Below are positions 17,493-25,707 of a stretch of 64,000 nt of DNA, one piece after another; position 1 is the first letter of the stretch; each line of letters opens with the position of its first letter. The stretch spans positions 1 to 64,000 of the forward strand of contig JAUXNJ010000044.1 of NCBI GenBank assembly GCA_030682795.1, read 5' to 3'. The stretch comes from Sphingobacteriaceae bacterium (lineage in GTDB: Bacteria > Bacteroidota > Bacteroidia > UBA7662). Below the pieces are notes generated by a model. It was not told where the DNA came from. It did not search any database and worked only from the letters and a program-made list of their open reading frames with translations. A program made the translations under genes and the position numbers.

Positions 17493-18528
17493 GCTTACCA
17501 TCGCTGTCAGCGGCTTGAATGCCATTGACAGTCCCGGTCCGGGCATTGCCGTGATCCGAGCGCTCAAGGAAAGTACACGTTATGACATACGCATTGTGGG
17601 CTTGAGCTACGAGGCCTTAGAGCCTGGTTTATACATGCGTGATTTGGTAGCCATCAGCTATCAAATACCGCTGCCCGCTGCGGGTCAGCAAATACTTTTT
17701 GATCGCATTGCCTGGATTCATCAGCAGGAGCAAATCGACTTCATCATTCCTAATTTTGATGCTGAGTTGTTTAATTTCATCAAGCTAGAAAAGCGCTTGA
17801 AAACGGAGTTGGGCATCCATATGTGCTTACCAACAGAGCGTCAATTCGAAGCCCGCCAAAAGGCAAATTTGTACGATTACGGCGTAGAACATGGCATTAA
17901 GGTTCCAAAAGCAAAGTTGGTTTACAGTCCCAAGGACATTTACAATTTGCATGAGGATTTTACTTTTCCTTTAGCGGTTAAGGGCAAGTATTACGAGGCC
18001 ACCATTGCCTACAACGTAGAGCAAGCCCTAGCTGCTTTTTATAAATTGAGCGCCAAATGGGGTTTGCCAATCATTGCCCAAGAATTTGTGAAAGGCTCGG
18101 AGGTAAATGTAACCGCTCTTGGCGACGGGTTAGGAAATACCATTGGTGCGGTGCCTATGCGCAAGCTTTATATTACAGATAAAGGCAAGGCCTGGGCAGG
18201 CATTACGCTAGATGATGAGCAGTTGCTGGAAATGACCAAAAAGCTCATCTCTGCTACTCGCTGGCGGGGTGGTTTGGAGTTGGAGATCATACGCACAGAT
18301 GAAGACGAATATTACCTCTTAGAAATCAATCCACGCTTTCCTGCTTGGGTTTATTTGGCGAAGGGAGCCGGACAAAATCATCCTGAAGCGCTTGTGGCCA
18401 TTGGTTTAGGAGAGGAGGTTGCTCCTTTCAGTCAGTACGACATCGGAAAGCTGTTTGTTCGATACAGCTGGGACATGATTGTAACGCTTGAAGATTTCCA
18501 AAAAATTTCTACTACAGGGATATTATAA
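17482..18528 (+). CDS. ATP-grasp ligase, CarB-like
   Basis: The 348-residue protein has a pre-ATP-grasp domain (about 1-110) and an ATP-grasp domain (about 120-310). Visible motifs are a Lys in AVKGKYYEA, Gln-Glu in IIAQEFVKGSEVNV, and metal-binding E281 and N283 in LLEINPRFPAW. These match the CarB/biotin-carboxylase branch of ATP-grasp ligases. Such enzymes activate a carboxylate with ATP and join it to an amine, thiol or carboxylate. The acceptor cannot be read from sequence. Overlap with the PqqD-like gene suggests a peptide or protein-bound substrate, and the decarboxylase 9 bases downstream suggests that an amino acid is attached or processed. No signal peptide is present, so it is cytoplasmic. 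Confidence 0.75.
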   Translation: MKRELTIAVSGLNAIDSPGPGIAVIRALKESTRYDIRIVGLSYEALEPGLYMRDLVAISYQIPLPAAGQQILFDRIAWIHQQEQIDFIIPNFDAELFNFIKLEKRLKTELGIHMCLPTERQFEARQKANLYDYGVEHGIKVPKAKLVYSPKDIYNLHEDFTFPLAVKGKYYEATIAYNVEQALAAFYKLSAKWGLPIIAQEFVKGSEVNVTALGDGLGNTIGAVPMRKLYITDKGKAWAGITLDDEQLLEMTKKLISATRWRGGLELEIIRTDEDEYYLLEINPRFPAWVYLAKGAGQNHPEALVAIGLGEEVAPFSQYDIGKLFVRYSWDMIVTLEDFQKISTTGIL

Positions 18529-18537
18529 AATAGTAAG

Positions 18538-19893
18538 ATGAAAAAGACCTACGAAAGTCCCATGATTACCCCGTTGCACTCAGGCTTGATGAACAAGTTT
18601 GGTACGCGACGTAATTTTGAGCCTATGACCCACATTGATGGGGTGGCGGTAAAGGATTTGTTAGCAACCTTTGGGAGTCCGCTTTTTGCTTTTAGTGAAC
18701 GCAGCATTCGTGAAACTTACCGGGATGCGGTGCGTGCTTTTACAACACGCTATCCTAAAGTGCAATTTGCATGGAGCTATAAAACGAATTATCTGAATGC
18801 CATTTGTCAAGTTTTTCACAGCGAAGGAGCTTGGGGAGAGGTGGTATCTGGCATGGAATATCAAAAGGCCTTACAAAATGGGGTGCCGCCTTCTCGGATT
18901 ATCTTCAATGGCCCTGATAAAACCAACGACGAGCTCCGAATGGCTGTTGAAAATCAATCACCTATCCACATCGATCACCTCGATGAATTGTACAGATTGA
19001 TTGAGATTGCACGCGCCTTGGGTAAAAGACCCCAAGTGGCCATTCGAGTGAACATGGATACCGGGGTGTATCCCATTTGGGATCGTTTTGGCTTTAACTA
19101 TGAAAATGGTAGTGCCTGGGATGCGATCAATAAGATTATACTCACCGATACGCTTGATTTAATGGGATTGCATTGCCACATTGGAACGTTTATGTTGAGC
19201 ACCAATGCCTATGCCATTGCAACCGCAAAAATGTGTGAGTTGGCCAGAAGCTTGCAAGCCAAGCATGGCAAAAAAATAGCTTATATCGATATGGGTGGCG
19301 GATTTGCATCCAAAAACACCTTAAAAGGCAGCTATATGCCTGGTGCAGATACCAGTCCAAGCTTCGATGATTATGCTGAAGCCATTTGCACCGCCATGCT
19401 CAATGCAGGTTTTGAAGCCGACGCGCTACCCTTATTGGTGCTTGAAACCGGGCGGGCCTTGATTGACGAGGCAGGCTATTTATTGGGTTCGGTACTGGCC
19501 AACAAACGCTTGTCAGATGGCCGTAGGGCCACCATTTTGGATTTTGGCGTGAATGTGCTTTTTACAGCCTTTTGGTACGACCATGATGTGTATCCCGCGC
19601 AAGCTTTTGGGGCACATGCCGAAGAATCGGTGGTTTATGGGCCGCTATGTATGAACATAGATGTGATTCGAGATAACGTTTCACTTCCGCCCTTGCAAGC
19701 TGGTGAGCAGTTGGTAGTGTGTCGGGTGGGGGCTTACAACATCACCCAAAGCATGCAGTTTATCAGCATGCGACCAGCGGTGGTATTGATTGACGAACAG
19801 GGAAAGCCACATCTTATTAAAAAGCGAGAAACTTTACAAACCATTGAAATGGACGAGGCCATGCCTAGTTATCTCATGCCCAAGCCGAATTAA
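18538..19893 (+). CDS. Fold III PLP-dependent decarboxylase, diaminopimelate-decarboxylase-like
   Basis: The 451-residue enzyme resembles LysA-type decarboxylases. PLP Lys is K82 in WSYKTNYLNAI, the barrel histidines are H212 and H214 in GLHCHIGTF, the phosphate-binding loop is GGG at 253-255, and ETGRALIDEAG follows. C371 lies in YGPLCMNID, and GAYN begins a C-terminal motif before SMRP. It should remove a carboxylate from the D-centre or alpha-carbon of an amino acid or conjugate. The first ~35 residues extend beyond the usual LysA start. Its place in an operon with an ATP-grasp ligase and a PqqD-like protein argues against plain lysine synthesis. Carrier-linked amino-acid decarboxylases such as BtrK belong to the same fold and offer a precedent. 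Confidence 0.8.
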   Translation: MKKTYESPMITPLHSGLMNKFGTRRNFEPMTHIDGVAVKDLLATFGSPLFAFSERSIRETYRDAVRAFTTRYPKVQFAWSYKTNYLNAICQVFHSEGAWGEVVSGMEYQKALQNGVPPSRIIFNGPDKTNDELRMAVENQSPIHIDHLDELYRLIEIARALGKRPQVAIRVNMDTGVYPIWDRFGFNYENGSAWDAINKIILTDTLDLMGLHCHIGTFMLSTNAYAIATAKMCELARSLQAKHGKKIAYIDMGGGFASKNTLKGSYMPGADTSPSFDDYAEAICTAMLNAGFEADALPLLVLETGRALIDEAGYLLGSVLANKRLSDGRRATILDFGVNVLFTAFWYDHDVYPAQAFGAHAEESVVYGPLCMNIDVIRDNVSLPPLQAGEQLVVCRVGAYNITQSMQFISMRPAVVLIDEQGKPHLIKKRETLQTIEMDEAMPSYLMPKPN

Positions 19894-19907
19894 CTAGCGG
19901 AACTGCC

Positions 19908-22163
19908 ATGTTAAAAAAAGCAGATCTAGACGAGGTAGTGGATGGCGTATTAAATAGCTACGGTCAAATTTTGTTCGTAGACAAGCCCCGCTACAGCCGT
20001 TGGTTGCTATTGGTGACTATGTTTTTTCCGTTTTCTGGGATCAGCGGTCTGTATGCCGTATTGGTTAGCCACGGCTGCGCCCGCTTGTTGGGCTTTGATC
20101 GGCAATTGATTAGTTCGGGTTTTTTAGGATACAATGCACTCATGACGGGGATTGTTTTGGGTGGTTATTTCAATTTGAATGCAGCTTTAATCGTCATCCT
20201 TACCCTGGCCTCTTTGTTGACGCTGTTCATTACCCTTTGGTTTCGAAAAGTGCTTTATGACAAAAATTTGCCTTTTTTGAGTCTGCCCTTTTTAGCGGCT
20301 GTATGGACGATGCTTTTGAGTGTGCGTGGCTACAAATCGCTTGCCTTGAGCGATGCTGGGATTTATACTTATAACGAGCTGGCTTATTGGGGGGGATTAG
20401 GATTGGTACGTTGGTATGAATGGCTTCAACAATTACATATTCCAGGCTTTTGGGATGTTTTTTTCAGGTCGATGGGCGCCATATTTTTTCAGTACAATTT
20501 GCTGGCAGGAGTGATCATTACCCTGGTTTTGTTGTGGCATTCACGCATTGCCACGGTGTATGCGTTTTTAGGCTTTTTAACCGGCTACTACTTTTTTCGT
20601 TTCGTAGATGGAAATTTTAATGAGCTGCATTACAGTTATATAGGCTTTAATTTTATTCTCACTAGCATTGCCTTAGGTAGTTTTTTTCTGGTGCCTGGTT
20701 TTTGGGCCTTGTTGGTGAGTTTCTTGGCTGTTCCGATGACTGCCATACTCATCAGTGCATTTACAGGCTTGTTTTATTCGGCTCAATTGCCGCTTTATTC
20801 CTTGCCATTTAACCTGGTGGTACTCATGATGATTGTGGTGTTGCGCCAACGGTGGCAAGCAAGCGGACCGCAATTGGTAGTCGATCAACAAGGACAGCCA
20901 GAAAAAAACCTCTACAGTTTTCAAAGCCGTGCGGTTCGATTCAAGCATTTGTATTGGTTGCCGATTCAACTGCCTTTTTTCGGTCGTTGGCGGGTAAGTC
21001 AAGGGCATAGTGGCGACATCACGCATCAAGGTGCGTTTGCATGGGCTTTAGATTTTGATGTGGTTGATAAACATAGCAAAACTTATAAGGGAGAGGGCTT
21101 TGAGTGTAGCGACTATTATTGTTACGACAAGCCTGTATTGGCGCCTGCTGCTGGTTGGGTGGTGCAGCTCATTGATGAAATTCCAGACAATGATATTGGC
21201 CAGTCTAACCTCGAACACAACTGGGGAAATACTTTGGTAATCAAGCACCTCGAGGGTCTGTATAGTAAATTGAGTCACCTCAAAGCCGGTAGTTTTTCGG
21301 TGAAACTAGGCGATTTTGTACAAACGGGAGAAGTAGTAGCGCGGTGTGGAAGCAGTGGACGGTCGCCGGAACCACATTTGCATTTTCAAATGCAAGCAAC
21401 TGCTTTTATAGATGCGCCAACCCTATGGTATCCTATTGCGCAGTTTTTGAAAATAGCAGATCAAAAAACCGAACTGTTGCATTTTACCATTCCTCAAGAA
21501 CGTGAAGTTGTTAGTAGGATTGAAACAGTAGCGATAGCGCGAGATGCCTTTGGCTGGCAACCCGGGCAAACCATAACGGTAATGGCAGAAAATAAACTCG
21601 GAGAAATTGAGCAGTTTGTATGGAATGCCGGCATTGATATGGCCAATACGCGCTATTTGTACTGTGAGCAATCGCAAAGTACCCTTTGGTACATTGCCAG
21701 CGATACCAATATGATGTGTACTACTTTTAGGGGAGACACCACATCGGCTTTACATGCCTTTTTTATTGCTTGCCAGCATCTTTTATTGGCCGATTTGCCT
21801 GATCAGTGGCGAAACGATGAGCCAGAATTGCCTCAGTTGCATCCAGGTGCTTGGCTATGGCTACAGGATTTGCTAGCACCTTTTTTCCGATTTTTACATA
21901 CGGGTTACACCAGTAATAGTCGGGTGACTGAGGTTGGAGTTGCTGGTCCTCAGGCCATGGAAATACTATTTGAAGCCTGGATTCGACTAAGTTTAAAAAA
22001 ACAAGAAGCTAAACCATACAGCAGCTTGGAGGCATCCAAAGGCTTTCGTTTTTCGCAGATTAGCGGCAAAATCAATATTGTTTCGGCAGCAAATGGCCTG
22101 CCATTACTTCGAGAAATTAGCTTTGAAAAACATCCCAAATGGTGCGTATTGCAATTTATTTAG
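19908..22163 (+). CDS. Urea-transporter-like channel fused to an M23 peptidase domain
   Basis: The 751-residue protein combines two families. Residues about 25-310 form a urea transporter (UT) domain with the internal duplication intact: the pore signature LPxxSLPF occurs at about 122-129 and again at 294-301, and a G-Y-N / G-F-N motif precedes each. Residues about 345-500 form an M23 (LytM/lysostaphin-like) domain with H373, D382, H457 and the HLH motif at 490-492. This supports zinc binding and peptidoglycan or peptide cleavage. The last ~250 residues match nothing I recognise. UT channels carry small polar solutes across the inner membrane; how the peptidase relates to transport is unknown. 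The 3' end overlaps the next gene by 25 bases. Confidence 0.8.
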   Translation: MLKKADLDEVVDGVLNSYGQILFVDKPRYSRWLLLVTMFFPFSGISGLYAVLVSHGCARLLGFDRQLISSGFLGYNALMTGIVLGGYFNLNAALIVILTLASLLTLFITLWFRKVLYDKNLPFLSLPFLAAVWTMLLSVRGYKSLALSDAGIYTYNELAYWGGLGLVRWYEWLQQLHIPGFWDVFFRSMGAIFFQYNLLAGVIITLVLLWHSRIATVYAFLGFLTGYYFFRFVDGNFNELHYSYIGFNFILTSIALGSFFLVPGFWALLVSFLAVPMTAILISAFTGLFYSAQLPLYSLPFNLVVLMMIVVLRQRWQASGPQLVVDQQGQPEKNLYSFQSRAVRFKHLYWLPIQLPFFGRWRVSQGHSGDITHQGAFAWALDFDVVDKHSKTYKGEGFECSDYYCYDKPVLAPAAGWVVQLIDEIPDNDIGQSNLEHNWGNTLVIKHLEGLYSKLSHLKAGSFSVKLGDFVQTGEVVARCGSSGRSPEPHLHFQMQATAFIDAPTLWYPIAQFLKIADQKTELLHFTIPQEREVVSRIETVAIARDAFGWQPGQTITVMAENKLGEIEQFVWNAGIDMANTRYLYCEQSQSTLWYIASDTNMMCTTFRGDTTSALHAFFIACQHLLLADLPDQWRNDEPELPQLHPGAWLWLQDLLAPFFRFLHTGYTSNSRVTEVGVAGPQAMEILFEAWIRLSLKKQEAKPYSSLEASKGFRFSQISGKINIVSAANGLPLLREISFEKHPKWCVLQFI

Positions 22164-23251
22164 TCTTTGCGCTGTTAGCATGCCAGGAGGCGAAAGGGCA
22201 AACTTCTGCCGAGCGCGATAGCTTGGGGCGACTGCTTTTTGAGCGCCGGGACTGGCAGGCTGTTCGTCAAAACAGCAAAGACGCCATGACACAGGGATTT
22301 ACCACCTATGCCTTTGTATTTAGATTGGCGTTGGCAGAACTGGAACAAGGGAGGTGGGTGCATGCAGAAAAGCACCTTCGACAGGCAATAGCGCTCAATC
22401 CGATAGACAAGACCCCAGTAGCATTGTTAGCGGCATTGCTTCAAAAATTGGGCAGGACCGAAGAAGCGGCTTTGTATAAGCCCATGCCGTTTTATATGCA
22501 AGCAGGTATTGAGGGAGGTTTGAAACTTCCGAATACCGACTCCTTGGGGAATTTAGGTTATCAGGGTGCCTACTTAAAACATCCCATACATGCTTCAGCA
22601 AGTTTAACCCATGCCTTTACACGCTTAAACCAAAAGGTTTATTGGGGAGATTTTACACAACTACAGTACTATATAGCCTACCGACAAGCCTTCCGTGGGG
22701 GGTGGTTGCTTACGTTGGGTGCGCATTTCTTAAGATTTTCAGGAAATATTTTGTTCGATAGTTCGCAGTTTAATAATGGCGGTGATTTAGTGGCCTTAGA
22801 GCTCAGTAAGCAATTTGGCCCCATCGGTTTGGCTCCACAGTATTCCATTGCAACGCTTTATGGCCGAACGCAGCAACAGCTCGGACTTAAATTATCGGTA
22901 TTCCCAGCGCGCTTTGCAGCGGTGCGTTACGATTTAAATCCCATGTTCAATCGTGATAGCAGTACATCAGCAAGCGCCTTGAGTCAAGCGCTTCACTGGT
23001 TTCCTTCTGCTCGGATTCATTTCGCACTAACTCATTATGTGGGTAATGGCTATAATTTTCAGGAACAAGCGGGTTACCTCGTAAACAATGGTATTAATCT
23101 TACCCGAAGCAGGTGGGGGGGCTATATTGAGTATGGTTTCCACCAGCGATGGAGGATGTTTTTGCTGTACCAGTACGAATCAGGTACCGAGCGGTTTTTT
23201 AATTTTGATTACCATTACAACAGTGTTTTTTTAGGTCTTAAGTTTCAATGA
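22139..23251 (+). CDS. Outer-membrane beta-barrel protein with N-terminal TPR region
   Basis: The 370-residue exported protein has a hydrophobic signal segment ending near AKG-Q (residues 20-21); an LLAC sequence inside it could instead be a weak lipobox. Residues about 30-115 are TPR-like helices with the typical A-L-x-L-N-P ending. From about 120 to 370 the sequence alternates in the manner of beta-barrel strands and ends with L-G-L-K-F-Q. The plan resembles YaiO-type outer-membrane proteins. The start overlaps the UT-M23 gene by 25 bases, and the next gene overlaps by 4, so translation is probably coupled. It may be the outer-membrane part of the operon's transport or assembly route (inference). 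Confidence 0.7.
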   Translation: MVRIAIYLVFALLACQEAKGQTSAERDSLGRLLFERRDWQAVRQNSKDAMTQGFTTYAFVFRLALAELEQGRWVHAEKHLRQAIALNPIDKTPVALLAALLQKLGRTEEAALYKPMPFYMQAGIEGGLKLPNTDSLGNLGYQGAYLKHPIHASASLTHAFTRLNQKVYWGDFTQLQYYIAYRQAFRGGWLLTLGAHFLRFSGNILFDSSQFNNGGDLVALELSKQFGPIGLAPQYSIATLYGRTQQQLGLKLSVFPARFAAVRYDLNPMFNRDSSTSASALSQALHWFPSARIHFALTHYVGNGYNFQEQAGYLVNNGINLTRSRWGGYIEYGFHQRWRMFLLYQYESGTERFFNFDYHYNSVFLGLKFQ

Positions 23252-23853
23252 TGACATACAAAATTCTTTTATTCGCTTTTTTGAGTTTAATAGCCCAGCT
23301 GGCCAAGGGTCAAGAGCTGGGACAAGCATTTGCTCAGTCACACGCAGCGGAACAAAGGGGAGACCTCAAGTTAGCCATCGCTGCTTTGCAAGGCACCAAA
23401 GACAACAGTTATCTTGTGCTTTTACGCTTGGGTTATTTGCATTACAGCAGTGGCCTGGCAGCCGAAGCGATGCAGTACTATCAACAAGCCATTAAACTGC
23501 GGCCCTTTGCCATTGAGCCGCGACTCGGAATGGCCAATGCAGCAGCCCAAGCCAATAACTGGGCCCAAGTTCAATTGCAATACGAGGCCATTTTGAGGAT
23601 TGATCCCAATCAAACCTATGTGCACTATCAATTGGGCATGATTAAGTATAATAAGAAGGAGTATGCAAACGCCTTGCGGCACTTTGAGAAGGTAGCCAAC
23701 CTGTATCCAGCCGATTTTGATGGGATGATTATGTTGGCCTGGACACATTTTCGACTTGGAAAACTGAAAGAAGCCAAGGTTTTGTTTCAACAAGTTTTGT
23801 GGCTACGCCCTAACAATGCATCGGCTTTGGAAGGATTGTCTATGATTAAGTAG
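23248..23853 (+). CDS. Exported tetratricopeptide-repeat protein
   Basis: The 201-residue protein has a signal peptide (1-21, ending AKG-Q) followed by about five TPR units with the usual spacing and end motifs (AIKLRPFAIEPR, ILRIDPNQTYVH, VANLYPADF, VLWLRPNNAS). TPR scaffolds mediate protein contacts, here most likely in the periplasm. It is the last gene of the operon and overlaps the outer-membrane gene by ATGA. I see no hairpin terminator in the 105 bases before the convergent dxs. Confidence 0.8.
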   Translation: MMTYKILLFAFLSLIAQLAKGQELGQAFAQSHAAEQRGDLKLAIAALQGTKDNSYLVLLRLGYLHYSSGLAAEAMQYYQQAIKLRPFAIEPRLGMANAAAQANNWAQVQLQYEAILRIDPNQTYVHYQLGMIKYNKKEYANALRHFEKVANLYPADFDGMIMLAWTHFRLGKLKEAKVLFQQVLWLRPNNASALEGLSMIK

Positions 23854-23958
23854 CATTTACCTTTCAGGCACAAAGGCGTATTCAGGCCCGCTGCTTAATA
23901 TCGAAGGCAATACGGCTTATTTGCAGCTGAAGTTCTGCAGTATGGTGAAATAGCTTAT

Positions 23959-25707
23959 TTAGCCCTGTAAGGCCATTTTTATTCCCGCCACATCCAATCC
24001 GCAAAAGCGATACAGCTCTTCGGGGGAACCGTGGGGTATAAAGGCATCGGGCAGTCCGAGCGACTTAAACCGCCCTTGGTAGCCATGCTCTAACAGCCAT
24101 TCGGCGATGGCACTGCCGGCGCCTCCAGCCACACAGCCGTCTTCTACCGTTACAACAAAGTTGTATTGCAAGGCTTGGGCCAGCATTTCGGTGTCGAGCG
24201 GCTTTACAAAACGCAAATCTACATGCGCCACTTCTGGCAAATCGGCGAGGGCTTGTTGTACCTGTTCGGCCAGGGGGCCCACACTGATAACGAGTGTACG
24301 ACCGCCTGTGCGTAGCCATTCGGCTTTGCCTATTTCAACCGCTGTGAATGGCTGTTGCCAGGCTGCATTTTGGCCATTGCCGCGGGGGTAGCGGATGGCG
24401 ATGGGACCGGCCTCGTATTCCGCCGAGCTGTACAGCAGGTTGCGCAATTCCACTTCATTGCGAGGAGCGGCTACCACCATATTGGGGATACAACGCAGGT
24501 AAGCCAGATCGAAGGCACCGTGGTGGGTAGGACCATCGGCACCCACCAAGCCTGCCCGGTCGATGCAAAACACCACCGGCAGTTGCTGCAGGGCCACGTC
24601 ATGGATGAGCTGGTCGTAAGCGCGTTGCAAGAATGTGCTGTAAATGGCGCAAAAAGGTTTGAGTCCTTCAGCGGCCATGCCCGCCGCCAAGGTCACCGCA
24701 TGGGCCTCGGCGATGCCCACATCGAAGCAGCGCTGGGGCAGGGCATTTTGCAGGATGATCATCGACGAACCGCTCGGCATGGCCGGGGTAATGCCTACGA
24801 TGTTGGGAAATTGCTGGGCAAGTTCTAGCAAACTGTACCCAAAAACGTCCTGGTATTTGGGACCAAGTTGTGATTTTTCGGCCTGTTTGGTGCCGCTTAT
24901 TTTATCGAATAAACCCGTGGCATGCCAGTGTGTTTGTTCGGCTTCGGCAGGTGCAAAACCTTTGCCTTTGGTGGTGAGCACATGTAAAACCTGTACGCCG
25001 CCTTGTTTTTTGGCAGCTTCCAAGGCTTGTAAGAGGGCGGGGAGATAGTGTCCATCTACGGGACCAGCATACGGAATGCCTATTTTCTCAAAGATGGATG
25101 GCCGGGCCGAGGCATTTACCCGCAAGGCGTTGAGGTGCTCCTGGAGTCCGCCCACATTGGGGTCGATGCTCATGGCATTGTCGTTGAGCACAATGAGCAA
25201 GTTTACTTTTTCAGTAGCTGCTTGGTTGAGCGCTTCAAAAGCCATTCCCCCGGTTAAAGCGCCATCCCCAATAACAGCGATGTGCCAACGTTGCTGCAAA
25301 CCTTGCTGCCTGGCAGCAATGGCCATGCCCAAGGCGGCGCTGATGGAGGTACTGGCGTGACCTGTGCCAAAGGCGTCGTAAATGCTTTCGGAGCGTGATG
25401 GGAAGCCGCTGATGCCTTGCCAGCGGCGATTGGTTGTAAAAGCGGCACGGCGTCCAGTGAGCATTTTGTGAGCATACGCCTGGTGCCCTACATCCCATAT
25501 GAGCCGGTCGTTGGGGGTATCGAAGGCGTGGTGCAGGGCCACTGTGAGTTCCACTACGCCGAGTCCTGCCCCAAAATGCCCACCCTGTGCACTCACCACG
25601 TCAATCAAATGCTGCCGCAGCTCTGCCACCAGCTGGGGCAGCTGCTCAGGCAATAATTGCCGCAAATCGGCTGGCCATTCGATGTGCGAGAGGAGGGTGT
25701 TGGTCAT
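23959..25707 (-). CDS. dxs: 1-deoxy-D-xylulose-5-phosphate synthase
   Basis: This enzyme condenses pyruvate and glyceraldehyde 3-phosphate, the first step of the MEP isoprenoid pathway, using thiamine diphosphate. The 582 residues show DVGHQAYAHKMLTGRR near 75, the GDG...N diphosphate-binding motif (GDGALTGGM to NDNAMSI, about 150-185), the pyrimidine-domain DRAGLVGADGPTHHG (about 385-400), and a transketolase C domain. It is somewhat shorter than the usual 610-640 residues. The start abuts the stop of the upstream antiporter gene. The last 22 codons include the 45-bp repeat shared with the decayed tail at 16981-17095, so the extreme 3' end may have come with the neighbouring operon. Confidence 0.95.
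   Translation of the reverse strand: MTNTLLSHIEWPADLRQLLPEQLPQLVAELRQHLIDVVSAQGGHFGAGLGVVELTVALHHAFDTPNDRLIWDVGHQAYAHKMLTGRRAAFTTNRRWQGISGFPSRSESIYDAFGTGHASTSISAALGMAIAARQQGLQQRWHIAVIGDGALTGGMAFEALNQAATEKVNLLIVLNDNAMSIDPNVGGLQEHLNALRVNASARPSIFEKIGIPYAGPVDGHYLPALLQALEAAKKQGGVQVLHVLTTKGKGFAPAEAEQTHWHATGLFDKISGTKQAEKSQLGPKYQDVFGYSLLELAQQFPNIVGITPAMPSGSSMIILQNALPQRCFDVGIAEAHAVTLAAGMAAEGLKPFCAIYSTFLQRAYDQLIHDVALQQLPVVFCIDRAGLVGADGPTHHGAFDLAYLRCIPNMVVAAPRNEVELRNLLYSSAEYEAGPIAIRYPRGNGQNAAWQQPFTAVEIGKAEWLRTGGRTLVISVGPLAEQVQQALADLPEVAHVDLRFVKPLDTEMLAQALQYNFVVTVEDGCVAGGAGSAIAEWLLEHGYQGRFKSLGLPDAFIPHGSPEELYRFCGLDVAGIKMALQG
23981..24025 (-). repeat. 45-bp direct repeat, right copy (inside dxs)
   Basis: Identical to 17003-17047. 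It encodes PEELYRFCGLDVAG near the C-terminus of DXS. Sequences on both sides of the two copies differ: the C-terminal residues after the core are IKMALQG here and ITKAVLS at the left copy. Confidence 0.9.
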
